Under the pieces are notes generated by a model. The model was not told where the DNA came from, ran no database searches, and was given only the letters and a program-made list of their open reading frames with translations. Shown one piece after another: positions 5,543-14,004 of a stretch of DNA of 14,522 bases (its first letter is position 1; each line of letters starts with the position of its first letter). This stretch comes from RGIG7300 sp045649645 (GTDB lineage Bacteria; Bacillota; Clostridia; Oscillospirales; CAG-272), in contig JAZRQH010000232.1 of the NCBI GenBank assembly GCA_045649645.1, positions 1 to 14,522 on the forward strand, given 5' to 3'. A program made the position numbers and the translations under genes.

Positions 5543-6720
5543 TGGCTTCTTCGTGGGTAAAATCCTTGTGGGGATACCGTAAATTGAGGTGTGAAAGATG
5601 TCACTCGGTAAGACTGCTTAATCTCATGATGCGGGAGAATATAGACCACTTTGATCTTAAGCGTACAGAGGAGGGAGAGATAACCTTTCATCTGCTTGAA
5701 AAAGAATACAAAATCCTTATGTCAATTCTTGACAAAACCGACATAAAGGTTTATAGTGTATACTGTAAAGGTATACCCTTTGTGATCAAGGCACACCGCA
5801 ACCGCGGAGGGCTTGTTTTTGGACTTATGATATATCTTGCGATCATTTTTTCGTCCTCGCTTTTTATATGGGATATCAAGGTCGAATCCACCACCGATAC
5901 ACCCCATAACGTTATCATCAAGAACCTGGAGACCCTGGGGTGCTACGAGGGAGCCTTTGTGCCCTCAATAGATTTTGAGAATCTATGTATTGACTACGTG
6001 GATAAATATACCGATTTCTCATGGGTATCGGTAAACCTTAAGGGTACGGTAGCCTACGTTGAGATACAGGAAAAAAAGCTCCACGGTGACGAGTCCGACA
6101 CTCCCCGAAACCTTATCGCTTCTTACGGCGGTATTATCGAGGACTACAGCGTTTACCAAGGGCGAAGTCAGGTGGAAGCGGGCAACGTAGTAAAGAAGGG
6201 TGACCTGCTGGTCAGCGGAATAGTTGACAACAAGGACGGCGATTTCAGTCTCTGCAGAGCCAAGGGTGAGGTCATGGCTACGGTAGACGCAACCCTTACC
6301 GTAGAGGTACCCTATAACTATCAGAAGCAGGTATACACGGGCAGACGCTATGAGGAAAAAAGAATAAGATTCTTCAATCTCACCTTCCCTTATTTTTCGG
6401 ACAAAGTACCCAAAGGTCTGACCTGTACAAGTCTCTCGGAGGCAGATTCGGCAGTGCTCTTTGAGCGTATAGAGCTGCCTCTGTCGATTGAAAAAACGGT
6501 ATACCGCGAGTACACCGCAAAGGACTTTATCTACTCAGAGGACGAGGCGAAAAAAGCCGCAGAGGCTATGATGAAGCGTAAGATAGCAACCGAGCTTCCC
6601 ACAGCCGAGCTCATATCGGTTGAAGCCGAGGAAAAGAAGACCGAGAGCTCGTATATATTAACACTAAACATAAAATGCAGGATGGATATAACCACTCCTG
6701 CTGATATAGAAACCAACTGA
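5542..6720 (+). CDS. yqfD: Sporulation protein YqfD
   Basis: A 392-residue protein, close to Bacillus YqfD (about 398). The N-terminal part (about 1-85) is cytoplasmic-looking, with the KGIPFVIKAHRNRGG segment leading into a membrane helix at about residues 90-110 (LVFGLMIYLAIIFSSSLFIW). The following WDIKVEST region and a large C-terminal domain with beta-rich repeats and a lysine/glutamate-rich helix (about 330-365) are typical. The role in spore formation is known only at family level: mother-cell sigma-E regulon, partner of YqfC. Translation starts from a strong GAGGAGGG site 6 bases from the ATG, which overlaps the yqfC stop. phoH begins 17 bases after its stop with no terminator between, so sporulation transcription may read into phoH-ybeY. 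Confidence 0.92.
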   Translation: MASSWVKSLWGYRKLRCERCHSVRLLNLMMRENIDHFDLKRTEEGEITFHLLEKEYKILMSILDKTDIKVYSVYCKGIPFVIKAHRNRGGLVFGLMIYLAIIFSSSLFIWDIKVESTTDTPHNVIIKNLETLGCYEGAFVPSIDFENLCIDYVDKYTDFSWVSVNLKGTVAYVEIQEKKLHGDESDTPRNLIASYGGIIEDYSVYQGRSQVEAGNVVKKGDLLVSGIVDNKDGDFSLCRAKGEVMATVDATLTVEVPYNYQKQVYTGRRYEEKRIRFFNLTFPYFSDKVPKGLTCTSLSEADSAVLFERIELPLSIEKTVYREYTAKDFIYSEDEAKKAAEAMMKRKIATELPTAELISVEAEEKKTESSYILTLNIKCRMDITTPADIETN

Positions 6721-6737
6721 TCTGAAAGGATTTTTTA

Positions 6738-7763
6738 ATGGCAGAAAGAATAATTTTAACCGACACGATAGAGCAGACCGCTATAATCTTCGGCAGCTTT
6801 GACGCCAATACCGCGCTTGTGGAAAAGGCGTTCGGCGTTACGGTGAACAACCGCGATACCGAAAAGACCGCAGGTGACGCTATAGTTATATCCGGTGACA
6901 CAGAGGCGGTAAATATGGCGGCAGACGTCATAACCTGTATGAAGCGTATGGCTACCTTCAATGCAGAGCTTAACCACCAGAGCATACAGTATCTTATCGA
7001 TATGGTCAAGGAGGGCAAGCAGGAGGAGCTTGCAGGCTTTGTTGACGACGACTGCATATGTATTACCACCCGTGGTAAGCCCATCAAGGCTAAGACTGTA
7101 GGTCAGCGTAAATACGTTGAGGACATAGAAAAAAACACCGTAGTTATGGGCGTAGGTCCTGCAGGTACGGGTAAGACGTTCCTTGCTGTTGCCATGGCTG
7201 TCAAGGCACTTCGCGCAAAGCAGGTAAACCGCATAATCCTTACCCGTCCCGCAGTTGAGGCAGGTGAGAGACTTGGTTATCTTCCGGGTGATCTTCAGAG
7301 CAAGATAGACCCCTATCTTCGCCCCCTGTACGACGCGCTCTTTGAGATGCTGGGTCCCGAAAACTACCAGAGATACCTTGAGAGAGGAACTATAGAGATA
7401 GCCCCCCTTGCATATATGAGAGGACGTACACTTGACGATTCCTTTATCATACTTGACGAGGCACAGAACACCACTCCCGAGCAGATGAAGATGTTTTTGA
7501 CCCGTCTGGGCTTTAACTCAAAGGCCGTGGTAACCGGTGACGTTACCCAGACCGACCTGCCCTTCGGAAAGAAGAGCGGTCTTGTGGAGGCGACAAGGAT
7601 CTTAGAGGGCATCGAGGACATCGCTATCCACCGCTTTACCGACAGAGACGTAGTAAGACACCACCTTGTACAGAAGATAATCAAGGCTTACGAAAAATAC
7701 GACAAGGAAAGAAAAGAGAAGGGCAATGAGGAAAAACGGACACGACATTTTTATAAAAAATGA
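6738..7763 (+). CDS. phoH: PhoH family ATPase (PhoH-like protein)
   Basis: A 341-residue PhoH/YlaK-class P-loop ATPase. The N-terminal region (about 15-75) resembles the KH-like RNA-binding part of PhoH proteins. The ATPase domain carries Walker A GPAGTGKT at residues 140-147, the TRPAVEAGERLGYLPGD block at 169-185, Walker B FIILDEAQN with D240 and E241, and the GDVTQTDLP segment. Members are linked to RNA metabolism and are usually encoded beside ybeY, as here; the exact physiological reaction is not well defined. AAAGGA is 7 bases before the ATG. The charged C-terminal tail (KEKGNEEKRTRHFYKK) is encoded in the 38-base overlap with ybeY. Confidence 0.95.
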   Translation: MAERIILTDTIEQTAIIFGSFDANTALVEKAFGVTVNNRDTEKTAGDAIVISGDTEAVNMAADVITCMKRMATFNAELNHQSIQYLIDMVKEGKQEELAGFVDDDCICITTRGKPIKAKTVGQRKYVEDIEKNTVVMGVGPAGTGKTFLAVAMAVKALRAKQVNRIILTRPAVEAGERLGYLPGDLQSKIDPYLRPLYDALFEMLGPENYQRYLERGTIEIAPLAYMRGRTLDDSFIILDEAQNTTPEQMKMFLTRLGFNSKAVVTGDVTQTDLPFGKKSGLVEATRILEGIEDIAIHRFTDRDVVRHHLVQKIIKAYEKYDKERKEKGNEEKRTRHFYKK

Positions 7764-8199
7764 GCAGGATATAATTGAGGTCACCTCCGAGCTTAAAAAG
7801 CTTATAGTCACCTCGGTTGCCGAGAGCCTGAAATACGAGGAATTCCCCGACAAATGCGAGGTTTCGGTCACTCTTGTGGACAACGAAGAGATACACGTTC
7901 TGAACCGCGAATACCGTGACGTAGACCGTCCCACAGACGTTCTGTCCTTTCCCATTTTTGACGAGGACGACATGGGCGGAAAAACCGTACTCGGTGACAT
8001 AGTTCTCTCCCTTGAGAGAGCAAGAGAGCAGGCAGCGGAGTTCGGACACAGCTTTGAAAGAGAGGTTGCGTTTCTGACCGTTCACTCAATGCTTCACCTT
8101 CTCGGCTACGACCACGAGGAGGGAAAAGCTCAGGAAAGCGAAATGTTTACACGTCAGGAAGCAATTTTATTCAAAATGGGTCTTGCGCGAAACGTTTAA
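7726..8199 (+). CDS. ybeY: Endoribonuclease YbeY (rRNA maturation factor)
   Basis: YbeY is a zinc-dependent single-strand endoribonuclease that takes part in 16S rRNA 3'-end maturation and ribosome quality control. The 157-residue protein has the zinc motif HSMLHLLGYDH with H120, H124 and H130 (HxxxHxxxxxH). It also has the conserved NREYRDVDRPTDVLSFP block at about 60-76 and LGDIVLS at 89-95, all standard. The ATG at 7726 lies inside phoH, giving a 38-base overlap in a different frame. AGAAGG just upstream is a usable ribosome binding site, and no other methionine precedes the conserved core. The overlap implies coupled translation of PhoH and YbeY. A probable promoter for era lies at its 3' end. 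Confidence 0.95.
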   Translation: MRKNGHDIFIKNEQDIIEVTSELKKLIVTSVAESLKYEEFPDKCEVSVTLVDNEEIHVLNREYRDVDRPTDVLSFPIFDEDDMGGKTVLGDIVLSLERAREQAAEFGHSFEREVAFLTVHSMLHLLGYDHEEGKAQESEMFTRQEAILFKMGLARNV

Positions 8200-8211
8200 T
8201 TATAGTATAAT
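8183..8211 (+). promoter_or_regulatory. Probable sigma-A promoter for era
   Basis: TATAAT (8206-8211) is preceded after exactly 17 bases by TTGCGC (8183-8188), which matches TTGACA only in its TTG. The -35 lies within the last codons of ybeY and the -10 just after its stop. An AT-rich leader of roughly 28 bases follows, then AGGAG (8236-8240), 5 bases before the era ATG. The promoter would uncouple era-recO-mutS2 from the sporulation-linked genes upstream. Confidence 0.6.
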
Positions 8212-8245
8212 ATATTAAATATATATATCATTTTTAGGAGTGTAG

Positions 8246-9139
8246 ATGAAAAAAACAGGATTCGTTGCCATTGTAGGCAGACCTAATGTTGGTAAATCCA
8301 CATTGCTTAATGCGCTTTTAGGCGAAAAAATAGCTATTATATCAAAGAAGCCCCAGACCACCCGTAACCGTATTACAGGTATTCTGACCAGAGGGGAAAC
8401 ACAGTTCGTGTTCCTTGATACCCCCGGTATGCACAACCCCAAGACCAAGCTGGGTGACTTCATGGTCAAGTCTGTATCCAGCGCCATCGGTGACGTTGAT
8501 GCAGCTATACTTGTAGTCGAGGCAGGCACCAAGCCCCACGCTATAGAGCTTGGACTTATCGAAAAATTTAAGAAAATGGATATGCCCGCTCTGCTTGTTA
8601 TCAACAAGACCGACCGCTCGGACGCAGGCAAGGTTGCCGAGACTATAAACGAGTTCGCTCCTCTCTATGAGTTTGCATCCGTTGTTCCGATATCCGCTCT
8701 TAACAACGACGGCGTTGATATCGTGCTTAACGAGACAGAGAACTTTATGCAGGAGGGCATCTGGTTCTTCCCCGAGGATGCCATAACCGACCAGCCCGAG
8801 CGACAGATCGCGGCTGAGATCATCCGTGAGAAGATACTTCGTACTCTCGACGACGAGATACCCCACGGTACTGCCGTAGTTATCGAGGCGTTTGAGGAAG
8901 GCTCCAAGCTTATCAAGATAAGAGCCGAGATCTTCTGCGAAAAGGCTTCCCACAAGGGAATCATCATCGGCAAGCACGGTGCGTCCCTTAAGACCATCGG
9001 CTCCTATGCCCGTGAGGATATGGAAAAGTTCTTCGGCACCAAGGTGTTCCTTGATCTTTGGGTCAAGGTAAAGGAGAACTGGAGAGATTCCAACTTCAAT
9101 ATCAGCAACTTCGGTTTCAAGGACGACATGGGAGAGTAA
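8246..9139 (+). CDS. era: GTPase Era
   Basis: Era is an essential GTPase that binds the 3' end of 16S rRNA and helps 30S subunit assembly. The 297-residue protein has G1 GRPNVGKS at 11-18, the G2 region KPQTTRNRITG at 35-45, G3 DTPG at 58-61, G4 NKTD at 120-123 and G5 near SAL at 150-152. The C-terminal KH domain has GIIIGKHG at 238-245 followed by ASLKTIG. Domain order and length are those of the family, and no key residue is missing. A strong AGGAG site sits 5 bases from the ATG. Only a single base separates its stop from the recO start. The 46-base gap upstream is the widest in this run and holds a likely own promoter. Confidence 0.97.
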   Translation: MKKTGFVAIVGRPNVGKSTLLNALLGEKIAIISKKPQTTRNRITGILTRGETQFVFLDTPGMHNPKTKLGDFMVKSVSSAIGDVDAAILVVEAGTKPHAIELGLIEKFKKMDMPALLVINKTDRSDAGKVAETINEFAPLYEFASVVPISALNNDGVDIVLNETENFMQEGIWFFPEDAITDQPERQIAAEIIREKILRTLDDEIPHGTAVVIEAFEEGSKLIKIRAEIFCEKASHKGIIIGKHGASLKTIGSYAREDMEKFFGTKVFLDLWVKVKENWRDSNFNISNFGFKDDMGE

Positions 9140-9140
9140 G

Positions 9141-9923
9141 ATGCGTAAGACCTTTGAGGGACTTATACTTTCTCACACAGTCTTAAAGGAACGGGACAAG
9201 ATACTTACCGTTCTTACAGCCGACGAGGGCAAGGTCTCTGTTTACGCAAGCAACGTGCGAAGCTTAAAGAGAGGGTCTCTTGCCTACACCATGCCCTTTC
9301 AGTTCTGCCGCTTTGAGGTAGAGGACAGAACAGGCGGTATTACGCTTGTAAAGGGTGAGGTGCTCCACTCCTTCTACGATATTACAAACGATCTGTCAGC
9401 CTTTGCGCTTGGACAGTATATACTTGATATCGCAAGGGAGCTGACGGTAGAAAACAATAACGAAACGGACATGCTCCGACTTACCCTGAACACCCTGTAT
9501 CTCATACAGAAGGGTGAAAAGTCCTTACAGCATATCAAGGCGACCTTTGAGTTTCGGGCAATGGCTCAGGCAGGCTATATGCCCGAGCTTCACGGCTGCG
9601 ATATCTGCGGCTGTGAGGAGGGTGAAATGCTCTTTGACCTGATGAACGGTATCATCTATTGCCGTGAATGTCAGAAGATACGAAACATGGGTGAAGCGGG
9701 GCCCGAGGATACGGGAACGGCGGTGATAGTTCTTCAGCTTACCCCGTCGGTACTGAGAGGACTGAGATACGTTCTTTCTGCAGAGCCCAACAGAGTTTTC
9801 TCTTACTCCATAGCCGAGGACGAGCAGGCTGATTTTTCAGAGGTCTGCGAAAAATATATTATCAATCATCTTGAAAGGGGATTTACCACCCTTGACTTCT
9901 ATCACGAAGTCGTATCGATGTAA
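9141..9923 (+). CDS. recO: DNA repair protein RecO
   Basis: RecO is a recombination mediator that helps load RecA onto SSB-coated single-stranded DNA in the RecFOR pathway. The 260-residue length is typical. The N-terminal OB-fold is recognisable from the start (FEGLILSHTVLKERDKILTVLT) to about residue 80. A helical domain carries a zinc-ribbon-like set of cysteines, C153, C156 and C158 (CDICGC) with C174 and C177 (CREC), as in Gram-positive RecO. GGGAG lies 6 bases before the ATG inside the end of era. The gap to mutS2 is 3 bases. The era-recO order is conserved in Firmicutes. Confidence 0.95.
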   Translation: MRKTFEGLILSHTVLKERDKILTVLTADEGKVSVYASNVRSLKRGSLAYTMPFQFCRFEVEDRTGGITLVKGEVLHSFYDITNDLSAFALGQYILDIARELTVENNNETDMLRLTLNTLYLIQKGEKSLQHIKATFEFRAMAQAGYMPELHGCDICGCEEGEMLFDLMNGIIYCRECQKIRNMGEAGPEDTGTAVIVLQLTPSVLRGLRYVLSAEPNRVFSYSIAEDEQADFSEVCEKYIINHLERGFTTLDFYHEVVSM

Positions 9924-9926
9924 ATT

Positions 9927-12317
9927 ATGTCAGAATATACTAAAGCGATAAAAACCTTAGAATTTAATAAGATCAGGGAAATGCTCTGCGAGATCGCTCC
10001 CACCGAGGGCGCAAGAAAGCTTGCAATGGCCATCGAACCCTCTCACGAGGTATATACGGTCAGAAGAAGACTGCTCTCTACAACAGATGCTAAGCGTCTT
10101 ATCGACGAAAAGGGAATGCCTCCCTTCGGTGATATTAAGGATATCACCAATTCTATCGAGCGTTGTGTCAAGGGAGCAAGCCTCAATACCGTTGAGCTTA
10201 TACGTGTTGCAGAGGTGCTGGGCAGTGCTCGGCGCTTACAGGAATATATCGACTCCAATAAGCGCTTTGAGACCATCCTTGACGAAGCATTCTATCTTCT
10301 CAGCCCCAACAAGGCTCTTGAGGACAGAATAAGAAAGATAATAGTTACAGCGGATATGATAGCCGATGACGCTACTCCCGAGCTTAGTGATATCCGCCGT
10401 AAGATAAGAAACACCAACAACAAGATAAAAGAAACACTTTCGAAATATACAGGCGGTCAGTACGCAAAGTACCTGCAGGAGAATATCGTTACTCAGCGTG
10501 ACGGCAGATACGTTGTTCCCGTCAAGATCGAGTACAAGAACGAGATCAAGGGTCTTGTTCACGATACTTCATCCTCTGGTGCTACACTCTTTATCGAGCC
10601 TATGGCGGTGGTTGAGTCAAACAACACCCTTCGTGAGCTCGAGGCGGCAGAGAAGCACGAGATAGAGCGCATACTTGCCATCCTTTCATCCGAGTGTGCC
10701 AATAATGCTCAGGAGATAATGGCAAACTACAGCAACATTACAGATCTTGCACTTATCTTCAGTATGGGTAAGCTGTCTGTCAATATGGATGCCTGTATGC
10801 CTACCATCAACGAGGACGGCGAGCTTACGCTCATCAAAGCAAGACATCCTCTCCTTGATCCCAAAAAGGCAGTGCCCATCAACGTCTCTGTGGGCGGCAA
10901 GTACGATACCCTTGTGGTAACGGGTCCCAACACAGGCGGTAAGACGGTTACACTTAAGACCCTGGGTCTGTTTGCCATAATGCTACAGTGCGGACTTCAC
11001 GTCCCCTGTGACTCCGAGTCCACAGCCTGCGTCTTTGACAAGGTGCTTTGCGATATCGGCGACGAGCAGAGTATAGAGCAGTCGCTTTCCACCTTCTCGG
11101 CTCATATGGTCAACACCGTTGAGATTATAAAGCAGGCAGGTAAGGGAAGTCTTGTGCTCTTTGACGAGCTTGGAGCAGGTACCGACCCTGTAGAGGGTGC
11201 AGCTCTGGCTGTTTCCATACTTGAAAAGATAAGAGAAAAGGGTGCGCTGTGTGCTGCAACAACACACTATGCCGAGCTTGAGGTATACGCCCTTGACACA
11301 GAGGGTGTGTGCAACGCATCCTGCGAATTTGATATAGAAACTCTTCGCCCTACCTACAGACTTATAACCGGAACTCCCGGTAAGTCAAACGCCTTTGCGA
11401 TATCCCGTAAGTTGGGACTCCCCGAGGATATAATCGATAGAGCCGGCAGCTACGTGGCAAGCGATAACAAGCGCTTTGAGATAGTTATCGAGAAGCTTGA
11501 AGCCACCCGTATCGAGATGGAGCGTGAGCGCGATAAGGCGAGAAGCCTTAAGAACGAATACGAAAACTTCAAGCGTAACGCAGAGAAGAAGATGCGTGCC
11601 CGTCTTGAGGAAAGCGAAAGACAGATAGAAAAGGCTGAAGCCAAGGCTCAGGCTATGATAGCCTCAGCCAGAGCAAGTAGCGACTTTGTATTCCGCGAGC
11701 TTGAAAAGGTCAAGAAGCAGCGTGACAGCGAGCGCTTAGCCGAGGGACTTGAGGAGGCGAGAGCCAACATCCGAAAGAAGCTCCGTGATGCAGACGACAG
11801 GGCAAACCCCGTTATAGAGCGAGCAAACGAGGGCTACAAGCTGCCCCGCAAGCTCAAGAAGGGCGACCTTGTAAAGATAGTCAACATCGACCGTGAGGGT
11901 GTTGTTGCCGAGGAGCCTAAGGGTGACGGCAATATATCTGTCCGTATCGGTCAGATGATAACTAAGACCAAAGAAAAGAACCTTATGCTGGTGGGGGACG
12001 GTGCAATTTCCGTTACCACCAAGGAAAATAAAAAGGTCACAACAGGCAGCTTTGCCAAGACCGTATCAAGCACCTTCAAGCCCGAGCTTGACCTTCGCGG
12101 TATGAACGGTGAGGAGGCGTGGTACGTGGTAGATAAATATCTTGATGATGCAACCCTTTCGGGTGTCAAGATAGTGACCCTTATCCACGGTAAGGGAACG
12201 GGTAAGCTCAAGGCTGCACTTAAGCCCTTGCTCAAAAAGGACCGTCGAATTGCCACCTTCCGAGAAGGAATGTACGGCGAGGGCGACGGCGGCGTAACCA
12301 TAGTAGAATTGAAATAA
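9927..12317 (+). CDS. mutS2: Endonuclease MutS2 (MutSB, Smr-domain ATPase)
   Basis: MutS2 is a MutS-related ATPase without mismatch-recognition domains. In Bacillota it has been linked to suppression of homologous recombination and to splitting collided ribosomes (RqcU in Bacillus). The 796 residues comprise a helical core/lever region to about 310, then the ATPase domain with Walker A GPNTGGKT at 333-340. The ATPase also carries the STFSAHM signature at 388-394, Walker B LVLFDELGAGTD with D413 and E414, and TTHY at 445-448. A charged coiled coil spans about 510-625, then a KOW-like linker (KKGDLVKIVNIDREGVV). A C-terminal Smr nuclease domain from about 720 has LDLRG at 721-725 and HGKGTG at 754-759. 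No Shine-Dalgarno sequence is evident in front of the ATG, so translation probably depends on ribosomes finishing recO 3 bases upstream. Confidence 0.96.
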   Translation: MSEYTKAIKTLEFNKIREMLCEIAPTEGARKLAMAIEPSHEVYTVRRRLLSTTDAKRLIDEKGMPPFGDIKDITNSIERCVKGASLNTVELIRVAEVLGSARRLQEYIDSNKRFETILDEAFYLLSPNKALEDRIRKIIVTADMIADDATPELSDIRRKIRNTNNKIKETLSKYTGGQYAKYLQENIVTQRDGRYVVPVKIEYKNEIKGLVHDTSSSGATLFIEPMAVVESNNTLRELEAAEKHEIERILAILSSECANNAQEIMANYSNITDLALIFSMGKLSVNMDACMPTINEDGELTLIKARHPLLDPKKAVPINVSVGGKYDTLVVTGPNTGGKTVTLKTLGLFAIMLQCGLHVPCDSESTACVFDKVLCDIGDEQSIEQSLSTFSAHMVNTVEIIKQAGKGSLVLFDELGAGTDPVEGAALAVSILEKIREKGALCAATTHYAELEVYALDTEGVCNASCEFDIETLRPTYRLITGTPGKSNAFAISRKLGLPEDIIDRAGSYVASDNKRFEIVIEKLEATRIEMERERDKARSLKNEYENFKRNAEKKMRARLEESERQIEKAEAKAQAMIASARASSDFVFRELEKVKKQRDSERLAEGLEEARANIRKKLRDADDRANPVIERANEGYKLPRKLKKGDLVKIVNIDREGVVAEEPKGDGNISVRIGQMITKTKEKNLMLVGDGAISVTTKENKKVTTGSFAKTVSSTFKPELDLRGMNGEEAWYVVDKYLDDATLSGVKIVTLIHGKGTGKLKAALKPLLKKDRRIATFREGMYGEGDGGVTIVELK

Positions 12318-12335
12318 CATACAGAGGATATAAAA

Positions 12336-13121
12336 ATGGAAAAAATGAAATTCGGTGTGCAGATATACACCATCCGTGACTACCTGACCACTACACCTCT
12401 CTTTGAGAGATCTATCCGTAAGATAGCTGATATGGGCTATAAGTACTTCCAGCTCTCAGGCGAGGGGGAGGGTGTTACCAACCCCAAGAGACTTCGTGAG
12501 CTTATGGACGAGACAGGTCTTGTATGCGGTCTTACCCACTGGGATGACAAGGAGATCGTAGGCAATACCGAGAAGTGTATCGAGGATCACGACATCATGG
12601 GTGTCAACGGTATCGGTATCGGCGGTATGCCCGGCGAGTTCAGAAACTATGAGGGCTACAGCCGCTTTATCGAGAAGTACGGCCCTGCAGTAGAGAAGAT
12701 CGGCAAGGCAGGCAAGAGCTTCTGCTATCACAATCACTGGTTCGAGTTTGAGCGCTTTGAAAACGGCAAGACAGGTCTTGAGATGCTTCTTGAGGGTATG
12801 CCCGAGGGCTTCAAGCTTACCTTTGATACCGCGTGGGCACAGATCGCAGGTATCGACTGTGCGGCATTTATCCGTAAGTACTCTGATAAGATCTTTGCTA
12901 CCCACTATAAGGATCTTACCGTAGTTGACAACAACCTTCAGGTAACCGAGCTTCTTACAGGTAACATGAACTTCGACGCTATCGTTGAGGCTTGTGCTGA
13001 GGCAGGTATCGAGTGGAACTTTGTTGAGCAGGACACCGTTCGCCGCTACAATCTCTATGATTCCATCAAGGTCAGCCTTGATAACATTATGGGCAGATAC
13101 GGCGATTACTTCTTGCAATAA
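12336..13121 (+). CDS. Sugar phosphate isomerase/epimerase family TIM-barrel protein (first copy)
   Basis: A 261-residue xylose-isomerase-like TIM barrel (AP endonuclease family 2 fold, PF01261 type). Characteristic strand ends are visible: KFGVQIYTIRD at the start, YHNHWFEFE with H132, H134 and an acidic cluster, LTFDTAW with D164, THYKD with H190 and D193, and FVEQD with E231. These are the expected divalent metal and substrate positions of sugar isomerases/epimerases such as IolE- or ketose-epimerase-like enzymes. The exact substrate cannot be read from sequence. AGAGGA lies 7 bases before the ATG. It follows mutS2 by 18 bases with no terminator, yet its neighbours downstream are sugar genes, so it is probably the first gene of a carbohydrate cluster. 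Confidence 0.85.
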   Translation: MEKMKFGVQIYTIRDYLTTTPLFERSIRKIADMGYKYFQLSGEGEGVTNPKRLRELMDETGLVCGLTHWDDKEIVGNTEKCIEDHDIMGVNGIGIGGMPGEFRNYEGYSRFIEKYGPAVEKIGKAGKSFCYHNHWFEFERFENGKTGLEMLLEGMPEGFKLTFDTAWAQIAGIDCAAFIRKYSDKIFATHYKDLTVVDNNLQVTELLTGNMNFDAIVEACAEAGIEWNFVEQDTVRRYNLYDSIKVSLDNIMGRYGDYFLQ

Positions 13122-13131
13122 GGTGTAAAGT

Positions 13132-13980
13132 ATGGTAGAATTTAAGTTGAGCGCATTTGCGGATGAGTACAGTCCCGAGATCGACAAGCAGATCGAGTGG
13201 CTTTCACGCAGCGGTGTGGGGCTTCTTGAGATAAGAGGAGTTGACGGCACACCGGTGGCTGACATCACTCTTGATAAGGCGAGAGAGGTCAAGGCTAAGC
13301 TTGATAAGGCAGGCATCGGCATCTCGGCTATCGGCTCTCCCGCAGGCAAGATAAATATAAATGATGACTTTGACGCTCACCTTGAGCAGTTCAGACATCT
13401 TATAGAGATAGCACATATCCTTGAGGCTAAGAGAATGCGAATCTTCAGCTTCTTTATGCCCGAGGGTGAGGAGGTTTCTCTCTACCGCGACGAGGTGGTA
13501 AGACGCCTTAACGTTATGTGCGACATCGCAGAAAAAGAGGGAATAACCCTCTGTCACGAAAACGAAAAGCAGATATACGGCGAAACTCCCGAGCGTTGCC
13601 GTGAGCTTTACGAGGCAACGGGGGGCAGAATGAAGTGCGTATTTGACCACGCAAACTTCATCTCCTGCGATATCGAGCCTTATCCCTATGCTTACAATAT
13701 AGTTAAGGACACCCTTTGCTATATGCATATCAAGGATGCCAATCATGATAAGGAAATGGTAGTGGCAGGCGAGGGAATAGGCAATATCCCCGATACTCTT
13801 GCTTCTGTTAAAAATGATTTTGACGGCGAGTTCGTTCTTACTCTTGAGCCTCATCTTATCGAGTTTGACGGTCTCAAGGGACTTGAAAGCGAGGGTCATA
13901 CCTCGAACGTAGGCAATAAATACGCAAACACAGACGAAGCATTCGCTGATGCTCTGTCTTCACTTAAAAAATATTTATAA
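13132..13980 (+). CDS. Sugar phosphate isomerase/epimerase family TIM-barrel protein (second, divergent)
   Basis: A 282-residue protein of the same xylose-isomerase-like TIM-barrel superfamily as its upstream neighbour, but of a different subgroup. Visible metal-site strand ends are LCHENE with E143, VFDHANF with D172, YMHIKD with H199 and LTLEPH with E239. The N-terminal LSAFADEYSPEIDKQIEWL and the SPAGKININDDF segment are typical of sugar isomerase/epimerase proteins of clostridial catabolic clusters. The two neighbours differ widely in sequence, so they are not a recent tandem duplication. The gap from the first copy is 10 bases with an AAGG-like site, and rhaB follows after 24 bases. A role in converting a ketose or deoxysugar for the downstream kinase pathway is inference. 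Confidence 0.85.
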   Translation: MVEFKLSAFADEYSPEIDKQIEWLSRSGVGLLEIRGVDGTPVADITLDKAREVKAKLDKAGIGISAIGSPAGKININDDFDAHLEQFRHLIEIAHILEAKRMRIFSFFMPEGEEVSLYRDEVVRRLNVMCDIAEKEGITLCHENEKQIYGETPERCRELYEATGGRMKCVFDHANFISCDIEPYPYAYNIVKDTLCYMHIKDANHDKEMVVAGEGIGNIPDTLASVKNDFDGEFVLTLEPHLIEFDGLKGLESEGHTSNVGNKYANTDEAFADALSSLKKYL

Positions 13981-14004
13981 TTAACATACAGGGGGAACAA
14001 TAAA

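Noticed and set aside
8200..8235. AT-rich tract before era considered as an origin or attachment site
   Set aside because: It is short, has no DnaA boxes or repeated iterons that I can see, and is explained by a promoter and leader.
8342..8977. A 211-codon - strand frame opposite era
   Set aside because: Era is complete with all GTPase and KH motifs; the antisense frame shows none.
12318..12335. Terminator or promoter between mutS2 and the sugar genes
   Set aside because: The gap is only 18 bases and contains just a ribosome binding site; no hairpin or -10/-35 pair fits in it.
12456..13349. A 297-codon open frame on the - strand across both TIM-barrel genes
   Set aside because: It is opposite two well-supported genes, has no recognisable motifs and no ribosome binding site logic, and crosses a gene boundary. 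Such long antisense frames follow from the biased codon use of the + strand genes.
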